Notes: generated by a model not told the origin, from the sequence alone. A stretch of DNA of 64,000 bases from Bradyrhizobium sp. KBS0727 (GCF_005937885.2 NZ_CP042176.1:3901501-3965500); one strand, 5' to 3'; positions 16,412 to 25,449 are shown, counted from the first letter of the stretch. Program-made: numbers and translations.

Positions 16412-19273
16412 TCAAGACGCTTTCTTCAGCCGCTCCAGCGCCTCAAGAATCTTCGCTTTACGCGCGACCGCAGCCTCGCGTTTTTCCTTTTCCTCTTCCA
16501 CGATCTCGTCTGGCGCATTCGCCACGAATTTCTCGTTGCCGAGCTTGGCGTCAACGCGCTTGATGTCGGCGTCGGCCTTGACGATTTCCTTGTCGAGCCG
16601 GGCCTTCTCGGCGGCTAGATCGATCACGCCCTTCAGCGGCAGCGCCACCACTTCGCCGCGCACCAGGAGTTGCACGGCGCCTTCCGGCGCGCGATCGGCG
16701 ATGGAAATCTCGGCCAGGCGCGCCAGGCGCTTGACGATGTCGTTCCAGCGCTGCGCGCGCTCCCTGGTCTCGGACGATGCGCCCGGCAGCACCAGCGGGA
16801 TCAGGGTCGCGGGCGGAATGTTCATTTCCGAACGCACCGAGCGAATGGCGGTGACGAGATCGACCACCCAGCCGATTTCGGCTTCCGCTGCCGGATCGCT
16901 GAAATCCCCGGCGTCGAGCGCGCGGATGACCGGCGGAATGATCGCGTCGCTGGGGCTCGCGATCGCGATCGAGGCCAGTTGCTCGGCGGACAAGCCCTTG
17001 CGCGGCCATTCGGCCAGCACCAGCAGCCCATCGCGTTTGGCCGTCACCGCCCAGAGTTCCTCGGTGATGAAGGGCATGAACGGATGCAGCAACTTGAGAA
17101 TCTCGTCGCGCGCCCAGGCGACCATGGCGCGGGTCTCGGCCTTGGCGGCGCCCTCCTCGCCCATCAGTACCGGCTTCGCCAGCTCCAGATACCAGTCGCA
17201 ATAGACATTCCAGACGAAACGGTAGATCGCACCGGCGGCATCGTTGAAGCGATAGGCCTCGATCGCCTCGGTGACCTCGCGCGTGGCGCGCGACGTCTCG
17301 TGCGCGATCCAGCGGTTCAGGGTTTCCTTTGCGTCGTGCGCATCGAAACCGGCCGGCTTGTCGCAGCCGTTCATCTCGGCAAAGCGGCAGGCGTTCCACA
17401 GCTTGGTTGCAAAGTTGCGATTGGTTTCGACGAGCTGCGGCGAGAGCTTGATGTCGTGGCTGTGGGCAGCCCCACGCGCCAGCGCAAAGCGCAGCGCGTC
17501 GGCGCCGAAGTCATCGATGACGCCCAGGGGATCGATGACGTTGCCTTTCGACTTCGACATCTTGGCGCCCTTCTCGTCACGGACGAGACGGTGGATATAG
17601 ACCGTCGAGAACGGCGCCTCCTTCATGAAATGGAGGCCCATCATCATCATGCGGGCGACCCAGAAGAAGATGATGTCCCAGCCGGTGACCAGCACGTTGG
17701 TCGGGTAATAGCGCTTCACTTCCGCCGTATCGTCGGGCCAGCCCAGCGTCGAGAACGGCCACAGCCCTGAGGAGAACCAGGTGTCGAGCACGTCCTCGTC
17801 GCGGACGATGAAGCCCTCGCGCTTGGCAGGGTCCTGCGCCATCTCCTCGCCCTGCTCCGGCGTGATGACTTCCTGCTCGACGTAATAGCCGAGCGCGTTG
17901 CCGACGGCTTCCTCCTCGGTCTCGGCGACGAACACCTTGCCGTCGGGCCCGTACCAGGCCGGGATCTGATGGCCCCACCAGAGCTGACGCGAAATGCACC
18001 AGGGCTGGATGTTTTCCATCCATTCGAAATAGGTCTTTTCCCAGTTCTTCGGCACGAACGCCGTTGCGCCGGAGCGCACGGCGGCAATGGCCGGCTGCGC
18101 CATGGTCTTGGCGTCGACGTACCACTGGTCGGTCAGATAGGGCTCGATGACAGCGCCGGAACGATCGCCGTGCGGCACCATGTGCGTGTTCGGCTCGATC
18201 CGCTCCAGGAAACCGAAATCCTCCAGCCGCGCCACGATCTGTTTTCGCGCCGCAAAACGATCGACATGGTTCAGCTCTTCGGCGAGCTGGGCGGCGCCTT
18301 CCGGCAGGCCGCGCAGATAATCCTCGTTATCGACGAGCGCGAGACGGCCTTCGCGATCGAGCACGCTGATCTGCGGCAGCCCATGCCGCTTGCCGACCTC
18401 GAAGTCGTTGAAGTCGTGTGCCGGCGTGATCTTGACCGCGCCCGATCCCTTCTCGGGATCGGCATAGTCGTCACCGACGATCGGAATCCGGCGGCCGACC
18501 AGCGGCAGGATCACATGCTGGCCGATCAGATGCCCGAGACTCTCATTCTCCGGATGCACCGCCACGGCGGTATCGCCCAGCATCGTTTCGGGACGCGTGG
18601 TCGCGACCACGATAAAGGTCGAGGCGTCGTCGGGATTGAAGGTCTTGCCCTCGATCGGATAGCGCAGATACCAGAGATTTCCTTTGACCTCGGTCTGTAC
18701 TACCTCGAGATCGGAGATCGCGGTGAGCAGTTTCGGATCCCAGTTGACCAGCCGCTTGTCTTTGTAGATCAGGCCTTCGCGGTGCAGTTCGACGAACACC
18801 TTCACGACCGCGCGCGACAGCCCTTCGTCCATGGTGAAGCGTTCACGCGACCAGTCGCAGGACGCACCGAGCCGCTTGAGCTGGTTGACGATGACGCCGC
18901 CGCTCTCCGCCTTCCACTGCCAGACGCGTTCGAGGAATTTGGCGCGCCCCATGTCGCGCCGGCCCGGCTCCTGCCGTTCCAGCAACTGCCGCTCGACCAC
19001 CATCTGGGTCGCGATCCCGGCGTGATCGGTGCCGGGCTGCCACAGCACGTCACGGCCGCGCATCCGCTCGAAGCGGCACAGGATGTCCTGCAGCGTGTTA
19101 TTGAGCGCGTGGCCCATGTGCAGCGAGCCGGTGACGTTCGGCGGCGGGATCACGATGGTGAACGGTGCCGCGTCCTTCCGTTCGGGCCGGCCGGCCTTGA
19201 AGGCGCCGCTCGCCTCCCATATGGCGGACATGCGGCTTTCGATATCGGCGGGCTGGTAGTTTTTCTCGATCAT
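16412..19273 (-). CDS. valS: Valine--tRNA ligase
   Basis: Class I aminoacyl-tRNA synthetase charging tRNA-Val. The 953-residue protein carries the HIGH-type motif in PPNVTGSLHMGHALNN (HMGH at 52-55), the editing domain with VVATTRPETMLGDTAVAVHP, the KMSKS motif in GAKMSKSKGNVIDP near residue 570, an anticodon-binding helical domain, and a C-terminal coiled coil rich in Lys and Glu (last 70 residues), as usual for ValRS. It is a single gene on the minus strand, downstream of popZ after a 350-base repeat-containing spacer. Confidence 0.98.
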   Translation of the reverse strand: MIEKNYQPADIESRMSAIWEASGAFKAGRPERKDAAPFTIVIPPPNVTGSLHMGHALNNTLQDILCRFERMRGRDVLWQPGTDHAGIATQMVVERQLLERQEPGRRDMGRAKFLERVWQWKAESGGVIVNQLKRLGASCDWSRERFTMDEGLSRAVVKVFVELHREGLIYKDKRLVNWDPKLLTAISDLEVVQTEVKGNLWYLRYPIEGKTFNPDDASTFIVVATTRPETMLGDTAVAVHPENESLGHLIGQHVILPLVGRRIPIVGDDYADPEKGSGAVKITPAHDFNDFEVGKRHGLPQISVLDREGRLALVDNEDYLRGLPEGAAQLAEELNHVDRFAARKQIVARLEDFGFLERIEPNTHMVPHGDRSGAVIEPYLTDQWYVDAKTMAQPAIAAVRSGATAFVPKNWEKTYFEWMENIQPWCISRQLWWGHQIPAWYGPDGKVFVAETEEEAVGNALGYYVEQEVITPEQGEEMAQDPAKREGFIVRDEDVLDTWFSSGLWPFSTLGWPDDTAEVKRYYPTNVLVTGWDIIFFWVARMMMMGLHFMKEAPFSTVYIHRLVRDEKGAKMSKSKGNVIDPLGVIDDFGADALRFALARGAAHSHDIKLSPQLVETNRNFATKLWNACRFAEMNGCDKPAGFDAHDAKETLNRWIAHETSRATREVTEAIEAYRFNDAAGAIYRFVWNVYCDWYLELAKPVLMGEEGAAKAETRAMVAWARDEILKLLHPFMPFITEELWAVTAKRDGLLVLAEWPRKGLSAEQLASIAIASPSDAIIPPVIRALDAGDFSDPAAEAEIGWVVDLVTAIRSVRSEMNIPPATLIPLVLPGASSETRERAQRWNDIVKRLARLAEISIADRAPEGAVQLLVRGEVVALPLKGVIDLAAEKARLDKEIVKADADIKRVDAKLGNEKFVANAPDEIVEEEKEKREAAVARKAKILEALERLKKAS

Positions 19274-19503
19274 GACAACGCTGTTGAATCTGGAGGGCGT
19301 TTTGGACCGCCACCTGACCCGGCTAGCGGGCTAGAAAACGTGTCAAAACAATGAGCTAGCGCCCGATTTGGATGTGGACGGAACCGGACAGGTCCCTAGA
19401 AAGCCACTGGGAAGCCGCAAGTCAACCTGACCGGCCGCAAGAAGCCGCAATAAAGCCGGTCGGGGTGGCTGAATCAGGGCCGGACGCGGGTTCGCCGGGT
19501 GCT
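19274..19503. other. Spacer upstream of valS
   Basis: Non-coding stretch that should contain the valS promoter. I see short repeated words (GAAGCCGCAA at about 19410 and again at 19440) but no clear promoter, RNA gene or open frame with protein character. It continues into the palindromic element at 19504-19625. Confidence 0.4.
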
Positions 19504-19625
19504 GGAGCCCCGTTCCGATGGAATCGGAACGGGGCTCCAAGTTTTTATTTGACGCGTTTTCTTGACGCGAACCAGTTTCCACCCACGGATCAAGTCCGAG
19601 GGCGTGCTTCGCTGGAAAACGCTCT
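19504..19625. repeat. Composite palindromic element C next to popZ
   Basis: Two parts. First, a perfect 16-base hairpin, GGAGCCCCGTTCCGAT-GGA-ATCGGAACGGGGCTCC (19504-19538), followed by AAGTTTTTATTT, which looks like an intrinsic terminator on the plus strand. Second, TTTGACGCGTTTTCTTGACG through GCTGGAAAACGCTCT (about 19549-19625), whose ends GCGTTTTC and GAAAACGC are complementary. I recall this hairpin-plus-tail arrangement as one recurrent repeat in Bradyrhizobium and Rhodopseudomonas genomes. The right end reaches the popZ stop codon (19624-19626). No plus-strand gene precedes it, so a mobile repeat fits better than a plain terminator. Confidence 0.7.
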
Positions 19626-20406
19626 AGCGTCCGCGCGACACCCGTTCGATCTCGGCCTTGACGATGCGCTCCACCAATCCCGGCAGATTGTCGTCGAGCC
19701 AGGATTTCAGCATCGGCCGCAGCATTTCCTTGACCAGGTCTTCCAGCGTCCGCGCGTTGTTGCTCAGCACGGTGTTGGCCAACGAATTGAAGGCGGATTC
19801 GACCGCTGACACCGTCGAGTGCGACAGCATCTGCTGCAGTGGTGGTGCGGGTGCGCTTTCAAACGGCGGCGGCTCGTAGGCCGGCTGCCGGTGCAGCGCC
19901 CTGGCGCCCGCGCTCTCGGAAAATTCGAGGTCGTCCTGCGGATCGATCTTGTGGAATGAAGCGGCTTGGGGAGCGGCTGGCGTCGGATCCGGCAACGCCA
20001 TGTCGTCGGTGAGCTCGAACACGTCGGCTTCGGGTTGAGCTTCGGGCTGTGACGGCCTTATGTCTGCCTCGGGCGTTGCCGCGTCGAGGCTTGCCAGCAT
20101 CGCATCGATGTCATCCTGGTTGTTGCTGACGGCTGGCTCGGGCGCAGGCGGTGGCGCGGGCTTGGCAACGGCGGCGGGCTTTGGCGCCGGAGCAAAGGCC
20201 GACGGCGGGATATCCTTCATCGCGGGCTTGGCCGGTGTCTCCGGCCTGGCTGCCGCGGCCCGGCTCACTGCCTTTTCTGCCGGCTTCTCGGCGGACGCAG
20301 GCTTTTCGGCAGAAGCAGGCTTGGCCTCGTCGTCGGCAATGATGCGACGGATCGACGCCAGAATCTCCTCCATCGAGGGCTCTTGGACCTTTGCAGGTTG
20401 CGTCAT
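19624..20406 (-). CDS. popZ: Polar organising protein PopZ (DUF2497)
   Basis: Cell-pole scaffold that in Caulobacter binds ParB and many client proteins. I start at the ATG 20404-20406 (MTQPAKVQEPSMEEILASIR), which has GGAG six bases upstream; an in-frame ATG four codons earlier has no ribosome-binding site. The 260-residue protein has the conserved N-terminal helix MEEILASIRRIIADDE, a long Pro/Ala/Glu/Lys-rich disordered middle with short AEKPASAEKPA repeats, and the C-terminal oligomerisation helices (TLEDLVKEMLRPMLKSWLDD). The acidic, proline-rich middle matches known PopZ, and the gene sits beside valS as in other alphaproteobacteria. Confidence 0.92.
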   Translation of the reverse strand: MTQPAKVQEPSMEEILASIRRIIADDEAKPASAEKPASAEKPAEKAVSRAAAARPETPAKPAMKDIPPSAFAPAPKPAAVAKPAPPPAPEPAVSNNQDDIDAMLASLDAATPEADIRPSQPEAQPEADVFELTDDMALPDPTPAAPQAASFHKIDPQDDLEFSESAGARALHRQPAYEPPPFESAPAPPLQQMLSHSTVSAVESAFNSLANTVLSNNARTLEDLVKEMLRPMLKSWLDDNLPGLVERIVKAEIERVSRGR

Positions 20407-20817
20407 CTCCGACTCCACATCGAAACCAATTTACACCAAGCCAGGAAGGATTTTCCGGTTCCGGATGTGCAGGCCGGGATTTTCATCGCGCAGCCTGACT
20501 TGTCCCCAGATCAGGCCCACCCGATGCATCGCACAGGCGTCCTGCTCCCCCAAGGTTACCCCCAGGCTACCCGGCGTGCGGCCGTGAGATGTAAAAGACG
20601 CGGCGCGAATCGCTCAGCTCACCCCGAGAACGGTACGTCATGCCGATAAATATTTGCAAGCAAACGCGCCGGGCACATGCCGCCAGACAACGATTCATTC
20701 CGCGTGCACGGTAATGCTACGGGAGTAACGATACAGCGGAGAGCATCGACGAAGCTGCTATGAGGGCGAACGCCGCAGCGAGCGTAAACGCCGCAGCGAG
20801 CGTAGACGCCGCTGATA
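20407..20817. other. Spacer popZ/tolC with tandem repeat and palindrome
   Basis: No gene found. Near the tolC end there is a perfect tandem duplication of the 18-mer AACGCCGCAGCGAGCGTA (20769-20786 and 20787-20804) followed by a partial third copy. It runs into the perfect 18-base palindrome GCCGCTGATATCAGCGGC (20808-20825), which covers the tolC stop codon (TGA, 20818-20820). The popZ promoter must lie in the left part, but I cannot point to it. Confidence 0.55.
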
Positions 20818-20825
20818 TCAGCGGC
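20769..20825. repeat. 18-bp tandem duplication plus 18-bp palindrome
   Basis: Two exact, directly adjacent copies of an 18-base unit, then a perfect palindrome overlapping the last codons and stop of tolC. The palindrome could form a short hairpin at the end of the tolC message, but no T-run follows on the minus strand. The 18-bp unit would encode six in-frame amino acids, yet the stretch lies outside any gene. Confidence 0.7.
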
Positions 20826-22242
20826 CGTCCGGCGTGCGTACGCCGGCCCAGCTATCGCGCACCTGCTGATAGTGCACGCTCGGATCGTAAACCGTTGTCG
20901 GCAGATTAAGCACCTGCGGCGACAGCCGGCCCACCGTGCTCAGCACCGAGTAGGATGCAACGACACGGTCATGCTGTGCCGTGACCAGCGCAACGCGTGC
21001 GTTGACCAGCGCCTGCTGCGCGTTCAACACGTCGAGCGTGGTGCGCTGTCCGGCCTTGGCTTCCTCGCGGACGCCGTTCAGTGCGATTTCGGACGCCGTG
21101 ACCTGCGATTGCGCGGACTGCACCTGCGCCTTGCCGGCCACCAGTTGTCCCCAAGCGGTGGCGACGTTGGCGCGGGTCTGATCGCGAGTCTGTTCGAGCA
21201 CGAGGCGCTGCTGCGCCAGCGTTTCCTTGGACTGGCGGATCAGCGAGTATTCGGCGCCGCCCTGATAGATCGGAACCGTCAACTGCGCGGTCGCGGACGC
21301 GCCGAACGACCGTTGCAGCGTCATGGTGGTTTCATAGGTCTGCTGGACGGCGGCCTGCAGGGTCACGGTCGGCAACAGCGCGCCTTCGTTGACCTTGACC
21401 TGGAGATAGCTGACGTCGATGCCGAACATCGCCGCGGTGACGTTGGGGTTTTCCGTCAGGCCGAGATCGACGGCGCTGGGCAGCGTTCCCGGCAGGAAGC
21501 GATCGACGGGCGAGCCCGGCGCCAGCGCCACCGGATCGTTGCCGATGATGCGGCGGAAGTTCGATTTCGTGGTGACGAGATTGGCATCCGCGGTCAGAAG
21601 CTGGGTCTTGCCGGCGGCGAGCTGCGCCTCCGACTGCGCGACGTCGGTGCGGGTCACTTCGCCGACATTGAAGCGGTCGCGCGTCTGTTTCAGCGTCTGC
21701 TCGAGCACGCGCACGTTGCTGCGCTGAACCTCGACGATGGCGGAGTCGCGCAGATAGTCCATGTAGATCGTGGCCGCCGACAGCAGCACGGTCTGTTCGA
21801 GCACCCGCAACGCTTCGCGCGCGCCCGAGACCTGGCTCTCCGCTGCGCGGGTCTTGTTGGCGGTCTGCAGGCCGTTGAACAGGGTCTGCGTGACGGTGGC
21901 GCCGACGCTGCGCGGCGGATTGGCGCCGTGAACTTGGGTGCGTAAAAGATGGTTCGCGTCGCCGCCGGCGGTGGCGAGCGTGTCGGTATATTGATAACCG
22001 GCGCTGGCCGTGACGCCGACCTTCGGGCGATAGCCCGACAACGCCTGCGGCACGTTTTCATCGGTGAAGCGCACCTGCGCGCGCTGCGCGTTGAGCTGCG
22101 GATTGTTCTGATAGGCGCGTACCAACGCCGCCTCGATCGTGTCCGCCAGGGCAGGCACCGGGCCCATACAAGCTAACAGAAGGACCGAAGCCGCAGCTCC
22201 AGTGAAAGCCTTCACCCCATGCATCCCTGGAAATCCATTCAT
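20818..22242 (-). CDS. tolC: TolC-family outer-membrane efflux protein
   Basis: Trimeric outer-membrane channel for type I secretion and drug efflux. I start at the ATG 22240-22242 (MNGFPGMHGVKAFTGAAASV), which gives a clean signal peptide ending at PALA before DTIEAALVRAYQNNPQLNAQ. Several upstream in-frame ATGs up to 22323 cannot be excluded, nor can a start six codons later. The mature part shows the two TolC repeats, with YQNNPQL and VGATVTQTLFNGLQTAN in the first and VTLQAAV...LTVPIYQGGAEYSLIRQS in the second. About 474 residues is normal. No permease is adjacent, so this is likely the general TolC, with the Pcm-like gene upstream. Confidence 0.92.
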   Translation of the reverse strand: MNGFPGMHGVKAFTGAAASVLLLACMGPVPALADTIEAALVRAYQNNPQLNAQRAQVRFTDENVPQALSGYRPKVGVTASAGYQYTDTLATAGGDANHLLRTQVHGANPPRSVGATVTQTLFNGLQTANKTRAAESQVSGAREALRVLEQTVLLSAATIYMDYLRDSAIVEVQRSNVRVLEQTLKQTRDRFNVGEVTRTDVAQSEAQLAAGKTQLLTADANLVTTKSNFRRIIGNDPVALAPGSPVDRFLPGTLPSAVDLGLTENPNVTAAMFGIDVSYLQVKVNEGALLPTVTLQAAVQQTYETTMTLQRSFGASATAQLTVPIYQGGAEYSLIRQSKETLAQQRLVLEQTRDQTRANVATAWGQLVAGKAQVQSAQSQVTASEIALNGVREEAKAGQRTTLDVLNAQQALVNARVALVTAQHDRVVASYSVLSTVGRLSPQVLNLPTTVYDPSVHYQQVRDSWAGVRTPDGR

Positions 22243-22471
22243 TTCGTTTCGCCGCGCCACACCCATGAACAGACCCATGAACGTGGAGCAGCTTCGCTTC
22301 GGTCGAAGTGAGTCCCGGCTCACCTTATTCCGCCGCTGAGCCGGACGGAACCTCCCCGCGAGCGAACGCAGACGAAACTCTTAACGTGGGGCAATCCGGC
22401 CACACTTCTGATTCAGAACGGGATTTTAACGGCGTTCGCAGCAGCCGGGCGCCCAAAGCGGGCCGGAAAGA

Positions 22472-23143
22472 CTAGAAAACGAAGGCGGGAAGCCGTTCCA
22501 TGCCCGGCAGCACCGGCGCGAAGGCGTCGAACAGTGTCCGGTGCCCGAAATCCCCGGGGGAGCGGGTCACCAGCGTGGCCAGCGGCGGCTGTGACATCGC
22601 GAAAACGCCAGCCAGCCGGCCGCCGTTCCGCAGTTGGCCATAAAGCCGCTCCGGCACGATCTCGGTCGCGCCGTTGAGCAGGATGACGTCGTAGGGCGCG
22701 TTCGCCGGGTCTCCGTCCACCGCAGCCGACGTCCGGACCGCGACATTTCCACAGCCATTCTGGGCGAGGATCGCCGTGGCTTTCGCCGCAAGCGCCGAAT
22801 CGCTCTCGGTCGCCGTCACCTGCCCCGCGAATTGAGCGATCACGGCGGCGGCGTATCCGGTCGCGCAGCCCACCACCAGCACGCGATCGGTCTCCTTGAT
22901 TTCGGCCGCCTGCAGCAGCTTCGCCAGCACCGCCGGCTTGATCAGGAACCGCTTGGCTTGCCCCTGCCCGCCTTCGCTGACATCGAGATCGAGGTCCAGA
23001 TAGGCCAGTGCGCGCTTGTTTTCGGGCGCGAAGGCCTCGCGCGGCACCGCCAGCATGGCATCGATAATTCTGGCATCGGTGACGTCGCTCGGGCGCACCT
23101 GACCATCGACCATGTTCTGGCGCGCGGTCGAAAAACCGGACAT
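22472..23143 (-). CDS. Pcm-like protein-L-isoaspartate methyltransferase
   Basis: SAM-dependent methyltransferase of the family that methylates damaged isoaspartyl residues. The start is the ATG 23141-23143 (MSGFSTARQNMVDGQVRPSD), giving 223 residues. The SAM-binding motif is DRVLVVGCATGYAAAVIAQF. Members of this alphaproteobacterial branch begin with ARxNMVxxQ as here and sit next to tolC. The motif differs from the GSGSGYQ of E. coli Pcm, so the substrate may not be isoaspartate (inference). Coding runs toward tolC with a 229-base gap. Confidence 0.85.
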   Translation of the reverse strand: MSGFSTARQNMVDGQVRPSDVTDARIIDAMLAVPREAFAPENKRALAYLDLDLDVSEGGQGQAKRFLIKPAVLAKLLQAAEIKETDRVLVVGCATGYAAAVIAQFAGQVTATESDSALAAKATAILAQNGCGNVAVRTSAAVDGDPANAPYDVILLNGATEIVPERLYGQLRNGGRLAGVFAMSQPPLATLVTRSPGDFGHRTLFDAFAPVLPGMERLPAFVF

Positions 23144-23268
23144 AGGCTGAGACCCTGAAAGCATGCGGCGTTGCCGCAAGAGAGTTGGAACCGAGAGCTA
23201 AAACCGGGTCATCTTTGGTACAAGCTCCGGCAAAACGCAACACACCGGTCGCGCCTTCCGAATACCCG

Positions 23269-23448
23269 CTATTCGATGGTCACGATCAGCCGGCCGATCA
23301 GCCGCGCAACCTCGTCCAGATCTTCGGAATCGTGGTGGTCAACGGCGCGCGCCAGCCGAAGCAGGCACTCGTCGTCGCTCAGGGCCGGGACGTCGCTTGG
23401 GACAATCGAGGGTACCGCTCGTATCAGGTCGGTCGCAATGATGGGCAT
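23269..23448 (-). CDS. Small hypothetical protein, 59 aa
   Basis: Short gene I do not recognise. It starts at the ATG 23446-23448 with GGGAG eight bases upstream and reads MPIIATDLIRAVPSIVPSDV..., ending LIGRLIVTIE. The product is acidic in the middle (DDECLLRLARAVDHHDSEDLDE), amphipathic in appearance and has no signal peptide or cysteine pair. The good ribosome-binding site and compositional bias support it as real. It lies alone between the Pcm-like gene and tRNA-Asn; function unknown. Confidence 0.6.
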   Translation of the reverse strand: MPIIATDLIRAVPSIVPSDVPALSDDECLLRLARAVDHHDSEDLDEVARLIGRLIVTIE

Positions 23449-23717
23449 GGAATCAGCTCCCGTGAACCAGACAATCCGCGGAGGCTCAGGCCGGATTGAG
23501 TCGATTTGGCGGCCAGCCCATGACATCAGGGGATGGCGGCATTGCGCGGTTACGTTACAGATCGTGTCCGACAAAGGCGAAAAACCGGCCGCAAACCCTT
23601 GCAGGACAGCGCCTTTACGCTTCCGTGCGATACCAGGCTCCGAGCCGCCATTTGGTCCTTTGCAAGCCCGAAAGGCTTTGTTATACGCTCCCGGCTCGCG
23701 AACGATTGTTCGCCTGT

Positions 23718-23792
23718 TCCTCGGTAGCTCAGCGGTAGAGCATTCGACTGTTAATCGAATGGTCGCTGGTTCGAATCCAGCCCGGGGAGCCA
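23718..23792 (+). tRNA. tRNA-Asn (GTT)
   Basis: 75-base cloverleaf. The acceptor stem TCCTCGG pairs with CCGGGGA before GCCA (CCA encoded at 23790-23792), the D-arm is GCTCAGCGGTAGAGC, the anticodon stem CGACTGTTAATCG shows GTT in the loop, and the T-arm is CTGGTTCGAATCCAG. The anticodon reads AAC/AAU, asparagine. No integrase or duplicated 3' end is seen next to it. Confidence 0.98.
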
Positions 23793-23935
23793 GACGGCCT
23801 GTTCCTATCCTTATCCCCCGATCCTGCTGCCCCCGCTGCGTGTCGCCGTGGACGCGTCGCCGTGCCCTGCGACGTTGCGAAGCACGAAGGCAAAGCAGCC
23901 AGACGCTGCCGTTTTGCGACCAGCAATGGCAACCG

Positions 23936-24937
23936 CTACTTTACCCGCGCGCCCTCCACGAAGGTAACCTGGATGCCTTTGGCTACGCGTTCGGCAACGC
24001 GTTCAGCGTCCCAATTCGTCAGCCGGATGCAGCCATGCGACTCGGCCTTGGAAATCTGCCCCGGAAAAGGCGTGCCATGGATGCCGTAACCCTCGGCCGA
24101 GAGGTTGATCCATACCGTGCCGACCGGGTTGTTCGGACCGGGTCGGATCGTAAAGGCCTTCCGCGAGTGGACCCCCTTGAAATGATAGTCGGGATTGTAG
24201 CGGTAGACTGGATTTCGACTGATCTCGGTCACCTTCAAGGTACCGGAGGGCGATGGTTTCTCTTCGCTGCCAACCGTCGCGGGGTAAAAGCCGATCAAGG
24301 TATTCGTCTTGTCGAACAGCTTGACGGCTTGCCTTCCCTTGTCGACCTCGACCCTGTCGGCCTTGATGGGGACCGTAGCCTGTCCGGCGCGCGTATCGAC
24401 GACAATGATCTTGTCTCCGGCGCGATCGAAATGCTGGGCCGGGTTCAAGGCTGAGAGGAGCTGTTCGCTCATATGGAATTTCTCGGCAAGCCCCTCTCGC
24501 GGGCTGGTAAAGTCCAGCCTCGGAATGTCCTTCATGTCCTCCATTCTGGAGGGCAGCTTCGGCAGGAAAGGTCCGGAGACGTCCTTGTTCACGATGGTGT
24601 AGTCGGTGAGCACGGGCCGATCGTCCTGGACCAGTTTTCTCCAGGTCTCGTCGGTCACGGTGTCTGAACCCGGCAATTGCTGCGACTCAGCGTACGCGCG
24701 CAGCGCCTTCCTGGCGTTCTCTCCGAACTTGCCGTCGATCTCACTCGGAGAGAAGTGTGCACGATCCAGAAGCACCTGCAGACGAATGCCAAACGGCGTC
24801 GCTTTCTCGCTGGACAGAGCCTTCACCGATGGTTCGGCGGTGTCGATCACGTCCGGCTTCATCTCGGCGGCCGACACCGAATTCGCCATCAGCGAGAGCG
24901 CGACGCCGATGCAGAAGCGCTTCATAGGGAGCGCCAT
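23936..24937 (-). CDS. L,D-transpeptidase (YkuD family)
   Basis: Periplasmic enzyme that forms 3-3 cross-links in peptidoglycan or attaches proteins to it. The 333-residue protein starts with a signal peptide (MALPMKRFCIGVALSLMANS, cleavage likely after VSA), then a peptidoglycan-binding domain (about 48-95, LQVLLDRAHFSPSEIDGKFG), and a YkuD catalytic domain ending with HGTPFPGQISKAESHGCIRL, where Cys303 is the nucleophile. Rhizobial peptidoglycan is rich in 3-3 links, so several such enzymes are expected. It is a single gene, read toward tRNA-Asn. Confidence 0.95.
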   Translation of the reverse strand: MALPMKRFCIGVALSLMANSVSAAEMKPDVIDTAEPSVKALSSEKATPFGIRLQVLLDRAHFSPSEIDGKFGENARKALRAYAESQQLPGSDTVTDETWRKLVQDDRPVLTDYTIVNKDVSGPFLPKLPSRMEDMKDIPRLDFTSPREGLAEKFHMSEQLLSALNPAQHFDRAGDKIIVVDTRAGQATVPIKADRVEVDKGRQAVKLFDKTNTLIGFYPATVGSEEKPSPSGTLKVTEISRNPVYRYNPDYHFKGVHSRKAFTIRPGPNNPVGTVWINLSAEGYGIHGTPFPGQISKAESHGCIRLTNWDAERVAERVAKGIQVTFVEGARVK

Positions 24938-25146
24938 TCCAGGAGCCTTTTTCTCTTTCCACCCACCGCCGAGAAACTTTCGACGGCGCTCCAGGTTCCA
25001 GAATGACCAGAACGAACTGCCGATTTTTCCCGGTCATTCGCAAGGCAATGCTACCGAGTTGTTGCTCCCGGCTCACCGTTCACAGTGTCCGCCTTTCTCT
25101 GCGTTCAGCCGCGCAATGGAGTCTCTTCCTTACCGGCACCGTCGGA

Positions 25147-25413
25147 CTACCGGTTGACCCAGAGCACATCACCGGTAGAGGCTTCGACTGCCACCTCGAT
25201 GTAGCGGCCCGCCCTGTCCCGCCCCTGGATTTCCCATTTGTCGCCGGCAAATTGAGTATGGGATACCGTGGTCAAACCAGTATTGGCCGCAACTTCCAGC
25301 GCTTCCTGCATCGAAAGAATACCGCCCGCGTCATACGCCATGGCCGGTGTTATGGCCGGTGTTGCCATTCCCAGCGCCACGACCGCGACGATTGGCATGA
25401 TGTATTTTCGCAT
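25147..25413 (-). CDS. Small secreted PepSY-like protein
   Basis: Start at the ATG 25411-25413 because AGGAG lies seven bases upstream; the 88-residue product begins MRKYIMPIVAVVALGMATPA, a signal peptide ending at MAYDAGG or just before. The mature part (MQEALEVAANTGLTTVSHTQ..., YIEVAVEASTGDVLWVNR) has the alpha/beta/beta layout of a single PepSY domain, found in many exported proteins and thought to inhibit proteases or bind cell-surface partners. No neighbouring partner gene is visible. Confidence 0.8.
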   Translation of the reverse strand: MRKYIMPIVAVVALGMATPAITPAMAYDAGGILSMQEALEVAANTGLTTVSHTQFAGDKWEIQGRDRAGRYIEVAVEASTGDVLWVNR

Positions 25414-25449
25414 CGGATACTCCTGCTCGATTCCATCCTGTCGTACTTC

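Noticed and set aside
16270..16563. Short open frame across palindromic element B (MPGLAPGIHVFGPQQQERRG region)
   Set aside because: The translation is just the palindrome read as protein, a common false call in this group.
19504..19550. Simple intrinsic terminator for a plus-strand gene
   Set aside because: Hairpin and T-run are there, but no plus-strand gene lies upstream within 3 kb; it is better explained as part of a dispersed repeat.
23718..23792. tRNA-Asn as an integration site for an island
   Set aside because: No integrase, no repeated tRNA 3' end and no shift in gene character are seen on either side.
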